From positions 34,035,983-34,099,982 of the forward strand of contig CM055907.1 of assembly GCA_029582155.1 (NCBI GenBank): a DNA stretch of 64,000 nucleotides. Direction: 5' to 3'. The notes beneath the pieces were generated by a model. The model did not search any database, was not told the origin of the DNA, and saw only the letters and a program-made list of their open reading frames with translations. The stretch comes from Panopea generosa. Lineage: Eukaryota; Mollusca; Bivalvia; Adapedonta; Hiatellidae. This document shows positions 57,876 through 64,000 of this stretch, in pieces. How positions within the stretch are numbered: the first letter of the stretch is position 1; the number at the start of each line of letters is the position of its first letter. The position numbers were made by a program, and so were the translations under genes.

Positions 57876-59570
57876 TTCCAAATCATCAATGGGTGTGCTC
57901 TGCTTCCGTACGTAACTGCCGAACTACTTTTTGATTTGCCCGAATATAATAATATTGACGTCGATTGACGTTATTTTGGACTGTATACGATGACTGGCGG
58001 AAACTAATTTGCTCGTTTCTTACAGAGGTGAGCTGAAAAACAAATGGATAATGTACTATTTTCATTACAACATCGACGTTTTAAGGCTAAGGGTTTCCGG
58101 TTTCGGGGAGCCAATTTGTAGCAGTACTGAGCAGAAATTCTTTTTTTGCTGGATCATCAAGTTCTGTACATCACTTTAAACAATCAAACCTACCTGAAGT
58201 GAGATCTATATATATATTGAAAAATCATCCTTGTACGATACCAAAACTGCACGTGGTCCCCACTCTGGTTCGCATACTTGCAGACGGACTAATTGTCGTT
58301 TATATTATTTCAATATTTATAGGCAGATTAAACTTCATCGAAATTTCAAAAGTTAAAACTTACTGTTTGTAAAATTACAAACGAAAAAGTAAAAAAAAAA
58401 AATATTGCAAATAAGCAATGTATGAAAATCAAAAAGTTTCGGAGAACTGCACAAACTGTTAAAGCATTACAGTATAAAATTGCCAGTTTACACACATATA
58501 ACAGCGTAAATTAGTTTCTATATAAGGAGACCAGACTAAAGCAAAATCAATTCTACTTTGTACTTGCTAAAACTGGGTATTAAAAAAATAGGTATTCCTT
58601 CTCAAACAGTGGGGTTAAGCCTTTTCAATGACCCTAATAAAACAATGTATCTATTATTACTTATACATGTATATTGATTATTTGATAGTCTGGCAAGTAT
58701 ACTTAACTACAGGTAAAATCATATTTTGATACAAATTATGTAATTTTCGTATTTTTGCAATCAAAATATGATTACGTCAATGTTGTTTAATAGAGAGCTA
58801 AACCCAAATCAAAGTACCCTTAACCGGATTACGCGTAATTCCACTGGACTGGTAATCGATTAGTCCTTAAAATACATTTTACAGTAGACGAACGGTAGAC
58901 AAAATGGATTAAAACTCAACATCTTATAACAAGCGGCCTATATATAAGTTTTATTATCAAGATAAATATCTTAGTACACTAGTAATTTAACCCTCGTAAA
59001 ACCTTATGTTTAATTGATAATATAAACAAGATGTTTGTGAGGTTGAATACGTTAGTATTATATCTCCAGTTTGCATAATATTATCTGTATAAATGACAAC
59101 CTAGGGTTTAATGCGCATAATAATAAAGACATACAAAACAGTTCATCAGATTAGATCAATATAGGATATCTATGTCCCATTTGACGCACGGGTGTCTTAG
59201 GTATGTATTTGTAATATCCTGCTCGGCATTCCAATAAACAAACAGTTCACTTAATGTCAAAATCCCGTTTTAATGGCCCTACCCCTTCAGAGAATACTCG
59301 AGTATATAATTGGGAAAAACACTTTAATCTAAATATTATTAGTTCATACTAGATCATACTGCAACCCATATGTGCACGATGAAAATCAAATCATCCAAAC
59401 ATACCACTAGAAAATAATTATTGAATGTACGCAAACCTGTACCGTGTTGATATAAACAATGTACGAGGTGTTATGCTAACTGTTATTTAGATCTACATTC
59501 GTATACTAGCATGAGCTTTTTATCACAACATAATACATTTTTTTAAAATGGTTGTAAGTAGTATTAGAAG
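57876..59570. other. No gene seen
   Basis: AT-rich unique DNA, likely intron of the CARD gene or intergenic. No coding frame longer than background is present. Confidence 0.45.
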
Positions 59571-59900
59571 GGGTCGTCCGCCGTGGCCTGGTGGTTTAAG
59601 GCAGTACCTCAAGATCACTAACCTTTCACCACTAAGGTCATGGGCTCGATCCAAAAGTTTTAAGTAAGACGGTTTACAAGTTATTTGCGGTAGGATGGTG
59701 GTTCTACTCAGATTCATTCTGAAGTCATCATTAACCAGTAGAAATGGTAGCGGTAAAAATGGCGTTAAATTCCATTCGACTTCTTTCCTCGGTAGCATAT
59801 GCGAAAAAGATGTATTGCTCACACATAACCGTGGCGGAGGATCGAACCCACGACATTCCGATCATGGGTTTGATGCTGTACCACTTGACCACTGAAATTA
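59571..59900. mobile_element. Composite SINE with tRNA-like heads at both ends, inverted
   Basis: The plus-strand head at 59580-59650 has GCCGTGGCCTGGTGGTTTAA and GTCATGGGCTCGATCC. The minus-strand head at 59900-59835 has GTGGTCAAGTGGTACAGC and CGTGGGTTCGATCC. Bodies of both lie between them. This is either two SINEs inserted head-outward or one composite element. Overlapping frames of 60-100 codons are not genes. Confidence 0.6.
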
Positions 59901-60770
59901 TAAGAAAACCGAAATATATACATTTGGATTTTTTTTAAACAAGAAAATGTAAAGAGATAGTAAAGTTGCTTTGGATTTCTTTTTCAAATATTTTTCTGAG
60001 TTAGGAATTGGTATTATACCAGTTATAAATCAACATTAAATTTGACAAAGTTACTGTGAGCCGATGACCTACAATCTGACATATGCCTAACACTCAATTG
60101 GTGAATGATCACACCTTTGATATAGCGGTAGCATTTTTAACAAAAAGGTCAAACAAACGTGAACATTACTTAAGAAATTACAATTTTGACAAGTTATCAA
60201 CTGTTGAAGTACCAGTTCTGATATTTTGGTAGTTATAAGAATAAAAATTGCAGTCATTAGTTGAACACGTGGTGTACTTTTGAACCGTTAGGCCTGGAAA
60301 TTTTGAGTACACCTGGCGCATGAGTGGTGAACGTTTCTTTGGCAACAACCGTAATAGCGTTAACTAAGTACTGGTCCATGTACATCGAGGAAGACGTCAC
60401 TGGAGATTTTAATAGTTGGACTAATTTGTTTCACCATAGATATAAAAGCATAAATATGTTTATAAATAAAATGTAGGCTAGCTTTATAAGATAAATATTT
60501 TCACAGTATTACCATTTCCTCAAACGAAGGAGGTGGACAGTTTAACGTTGATATGGGTCTGGGACATGTGTGAGTTGAAATAAAATCAAGGCGAAAGTTA
60601 AAACATACGTGAAGAAACAGCTGAGCAGGATAGAAATATGGCAGGGTGTGCAGCAGGTGTTGGTGATGTTATGGTAGAGCATAATAATGAAATAGGAAAA
60701 GAGTTAAGAAAAATATGTAAAAAGTATATTGTTTTAGATGGACCAAAGCATGACGCAAAACTCAAATAAA
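59901..60770. other. No gene seen
   Basis: AT-rich. The part from about 60610 appears to belong to a degenerate dispersed repeat (ACAACAAAGGGCCAATAA). Open frames on both strands lack features. Confidence 0.4.
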
Positions 60771-61095
60771 AACAACAAAGGGCCAATAAAATCAAATGTC
60801 AATAGTACAAGCACATGTTCAGATCTTGTACTTGCTAGCTGTGTAGCAAGCGCTTTGAATCGGGTCAAAACTGTGGGAGTAGCTGCGTCCGCAAGGTTGT
60901 TGGTTCAAAAAGTGACGTAAAATTTGGGTTAATAGAACAAGGGGCAATATCTAAAAAAAACTAATAGAAAGACAAAGACTACAAGCTCATGTTCAGCACA
61001 TGTACTTGCTGTACAGCAAGTTTCATTTCAATCGGGTTAAAAGTGTGAGAGTAGTTGTGTCCGCAAGGTTGTTGGTCCAAAAAGTGTCGGACTGA
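60771..61095 (+). repeat. Two diverged direct copies of a ~150-bp dispersed repeat
   Basis: Both contain CATGTTCAG..TGTACTTGCT, ATCGGGT(C/T)AAAA and GTCCGCAAGGTTGTTGGT then CAAAAAGTG. Divergence is considerable, so this is an old duplication or two insertions of one family. Confidence 0.7.
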
Positions 61096-62690
61096 CGGTT
61101 GTCATTTCATAGAGACGTATTCAATCGTTCACGAGGCCCTCAGCATATTTACATTTCATAATTAATATTAACATGAATAAACACGTGGAAATAAATAACT
61201 GGACAAGAAGAAAACATACATTACATTACATTTGTCCGTCCGTTCGACCGTCCGCCCCAGAAATAATGTCATATTAGGCAACAATGATTTGCGCTCATTT
61301 TAAATTAGATCTATATTGAAGAAAATGTGAAATATTGCACTTAAAACAGGAGCTTGTATGGTAAAGTTTAATCGCTGTATTAAATTGACACAACGGCTCG
61401 AGATTTTAATACCGTTGTTGTACAAACACCTCACGAACAAAATGGCAAACATCTGAACTGTCAATAATGGGAAAGTCTGTCATATCTCCAGTGATATTTA
61501 CAAAGCAATCATACGTACTGGACACAATTTGAACCATTAGTTTTCGATCGTTTGAACAAATTACACAATTATAATCGATTCGTTTTTACATGTACGTTGT
61601 TCGAGTAAGCTATATAGGTAAAATATAACATTGGAATAGAACAGCTGACTGCTGAAAATTTTATGAAATGAAGTCTATTGACATTTTGATAAATAACAAT
61701 AACCTAGATCAATGTGCAAAAAAACATGTACTCTCTAAAAAGCCTTATACAAATAGGTTTGTTATGTTAACACTTTGAACATAATATTAATGCAATTGTG
61801 TGTTAAGCTTAAACCGGACCACGTGACAGCCAAAACGCATGCGATAAAAACGTGCTGTTATTTGGGTAGACCTATATCCATGGTGTTTTATCAGTTCAAT
61901 AGTTATTTTAATATTATGTATGAAAACATATTTATATTAAATTGAATACACATTAAGATACAGAAACTTCGTCCTACATGCGTATATTTTTTATCATTTA
62001 ATATATTTAAGGAGTTGGCAAAAAATATATTAATGTTGGCTCTTTGTATTGCATAACACATATATACTAAATATAAAGACTATCATGTATAAACTATATA
62101 TATAGACTATCATGTTTTTTTTTCATTTCATCTCTATAAGGAGCATTGAAAAAATTGGGTTTCTTAGAAAATATATAGAAGATCTTACATGACTTCTCCT
62201 TTATTATTGTATTTATTAAACAAGTTGAAAAAAATATAAATATGCGACGCTCGACCGATCTTTATATTAACGAATTGTATGAATACAGTAATAAATGTAA
62301 GATTCTTTTTTTCAGAAACTAACTCAGGAAATTGGTACAATTACCATTTATTTAACAGATCACATCCTAAGAATGAGAAACATACTAGTTTCCGTGAGTC
62401 ATCGTAGGACGTTACGTCTCAAATAACGTCATAAAACACCTAGCGATGAATCGGAAGTGATATGATCCTAGGTTTATATAAAAAATATGTCACGGGTTTA
62501 TATAACACCGCAAATTATGTGATAAATCCATTTCCGTAAGTCATCGTAAGACGTTGATGTGTCAAAATAAAATCCTTTTCAGTGTTTAATATTGCACTAA
62601 TTTTGTATTCTCCAACACATTCAGCTCTTGGAGTGTAACAAAAGATAATTCTATTTTTTTTTACATTCATTGTGAAATAGGTTTTTACAA
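61096..62690. other. No gene seen
   Basis: AT-rich unique DNA. A sequence with CCGTAAGTCATCGTAAGACG near 62530 resembles CCGTGAGTCATCGTAGGACG near 62393, a weak direct repeat about 140 bp apart. Confidence 0.45.
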
Positions 62691-62845
62691 CTCAAACAAA
62701 TCACGCTCGAAGTCTTCTTGGGAAGAACCAGTACTAAGTTCATAAGGATAAATTACCATGCTCAAAGACACTTCACAAAGTCGTAGCGGAGGATCAAACC
62801 CACGACCCCAGATCCTTGGTCCGATGTGTTATCACAGTATGTGAA
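62691..62845 (-). mobile_element. tRNA-derived SINE (minus strand)
   Basis: Contains the reverse complement of the SINE body at 8510-8700 (CACGCTCGAAGTCTTCTTGG, AGAACCAGTACTAAG) and a head with GGTCGTGGGTTTGATCC on the minus strand. Confidence 0.7.
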
Positions 62846-62999
62846 GTATGGAAAGTTGTTCGACATTGTACATACGAGAGTCAATTTATAAAAATATACC
62901 AAATGATACTTCGGTGGTGATAATACACTTTGTTAATAGTTAAAAAAATATATGTCATGTATTGAATGGCCGACCCTTAATCATAATGAAATTATTTTC

Positions 63000-63075
63000 C
63001 TGTGGCTAGTTGGCTCAGCCGGTAGCGCATCTGACTATCCATCCCAGACAGAGTGGTTGTGTTGATCTGTAATAT
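63000..63075 (+). mobile_element. tRNA-like SINE head
   Basis: GTTGGCTCAGCCGGTAGCGC is a good A box. The B-box position (TGGTTGTGTTGATC) is degraded. Not a functional tRNA. Confidence 0.45.
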
Positions 63076-63865
63076 GTTAGTCCTAAATGGCATGAAAATG
63101 ACACTAAATCTCCAAACAAACAAACAAACAAACTTAATTCAATTCTTAATAGGATAATTTCATATGACTTTTGAATTTATAATTCCGAAGTATAACGGGA
63201 TTCCCCATGTATCGAATCTGTGACTGACCCATCATATATGTAAAATAACCATCTACAGTATAATACAATAAAACTGACGCAATATTAATCCAATTTCCAG
63301 TTATTATTTTAAGGTTTGGAACCTACCGTATGGTAAAATAAGTATGGTAAAATCTGAACAAGTATAGCGTCGCGTCCATTTGTGGGGCCGGACTTCAGAT
63401 ACTGTATAGGAGAAAACTTGCCAGTACCTTACCTCATTTGACATCAGTAATGGTATTTACGGTAAATTCAGTTTTATTATTTTTAAAAATCAGTTGTTGT
63501 TTTTGTTTTTTTTGTAATAATTACTTAGAACTAGTACAACAATTCATACTAGGACCCAGATGAGTTAATCTATATGCAATGTGTTAAGTTTTGATTCTGA
63601 TTTCGATCTTCATGTAGGCCTGACTTTCGTTTAATCCTAACAAAACACAAGGTGACATCATTACTGCAACAAACCACACGGTGTGCGCGCGTAATTTATA
63701 GCTGGGTTTTCCGTGGGGCAATATAACGTGTGGAATGTAGAGCCGCTTTTCAACCAGATATTAAGAAGTCACACACCTCGCTATTGATTTTAATTTTATC
63801 ATCTTCATAAAACTATCAAGGGACTATGATTTGTTTGTCCAATAAGGACGTGGTTTACATAATAC
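63076..63865. other. No gene seen
   Basis: AT-rich with a short (CAAA)n run at 63115-63132. No coding or RNA feature. Confidence 0.45.
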
Positions 63866-63975
63866 CCTCGAGCCAAGATAATAGCTGGTCTGGATCAATA
63901 CACGTTGCACCTATATAATATCCTCGGGTCAAGATAATAGCTTGTCTGGATCAATACATGGTGCACCTAGTACCG
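63866..63975. repeat. 56-bp direct repeat, 2 copies
   Basis: AAGATAATAGCTGGTCTGGA at 63875 recurs as AAGATAATAGCTTGTCTGGA at 63931, followed in both by TCAATACA and GCACCTA. It lies at the right edge of the window and may be the start of a longer array. Confidence 0.85.
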
Positions 63976-64000
63976 ACTGGATTTACCGGTCAAGATCGCG

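Overview
The window is eukaryotic and AT-rich. It contains split genes with GT-AG introns, several kinds of non-LTR retrotransposon debris, tRNA-derived SINEs and a very heavy load of tandem repeats. The mix of repeats (a dispersed element opening in AGGTCACCTGAG, another opening in AGAGCTGTC..GCGCGCTCGA, HARBI1-like and jockey/CR1-like elements) suggests a mollusc, probably a bivalve. That assignment is inference. Most long open frames are artefacts of tandem repeats whose period is divisible by three, or that happen to lack stops in several frames.

Layout. 1-0.3 kb: 43-bp array. 0.79-0.99 kb, minus: first coding exon of a secreted/membrane CC-rich protein. 2.0-3.2 kb: 63-bp array. 3.59-20.37 kb, plus: a five-exon gene for a 149-residue single-pass membrane protein of the Shisa/CYYR1/VOPP1 type (STMC6-like). 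Its introns are filled with 51-, 27-, 68- and 28-bp arrays, SINEs and a dead PIF/Harbinger transposase that is split by the 28-bp array. 21.0-25.3 kb: L1-like LINE carrying a clean 1.2-kb solo-LTR-like insertion. 25.5-27.1 kb: jockey/CR1-like LINE remnant. 27.1-28.2 kb: dispersed element with internal ~178-bp repeats. 28.97-30.13 kb, minus: intact single-exon gene for a membrane protein with a C-terminal pair of PPxY motifs. 32.0-36.4 kb: nest of three related LINE fragments in alternating orientation. 37.2-39.3 kb: 42- and 45-bp arrays. 41.2-41.95 kb: two tetranucleotide microsatellites. 42.4-48.4 kb: two arrays of the same ~94-bp repeat around dispersed elements and tRNA-like SINEs. 48.7-49.75 kb: LINE remnants. 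51.6-53.0 kb: 26-bp array followed by a polypyrimidine tract. 54.44-54.58 kb, plus: first coding exon of a CARD protein, probably caspase-2-like. 55.8-64 kb: microsatellite, two minisatellites, SINEs and otherwise featureless intronic or intergenic DNA.

The most notable result is that the 28-bp minisatellite at 15.17-19.52 kb appears to have been born from the coding sequence of the Harbinger transposase it interrupts. Its monomer, read on the minus strand, still encodes the FASCNEYRTV-type segment that joins the two halves of that transposase. The functional genes in view (two CC-rich membrane proteins, one PPxY membrane protein, one CARD protein) have no evident shared pathway. Both membrane-protein types resemble families that act as membrane adaptors, but no joint role can be read from the sequence.
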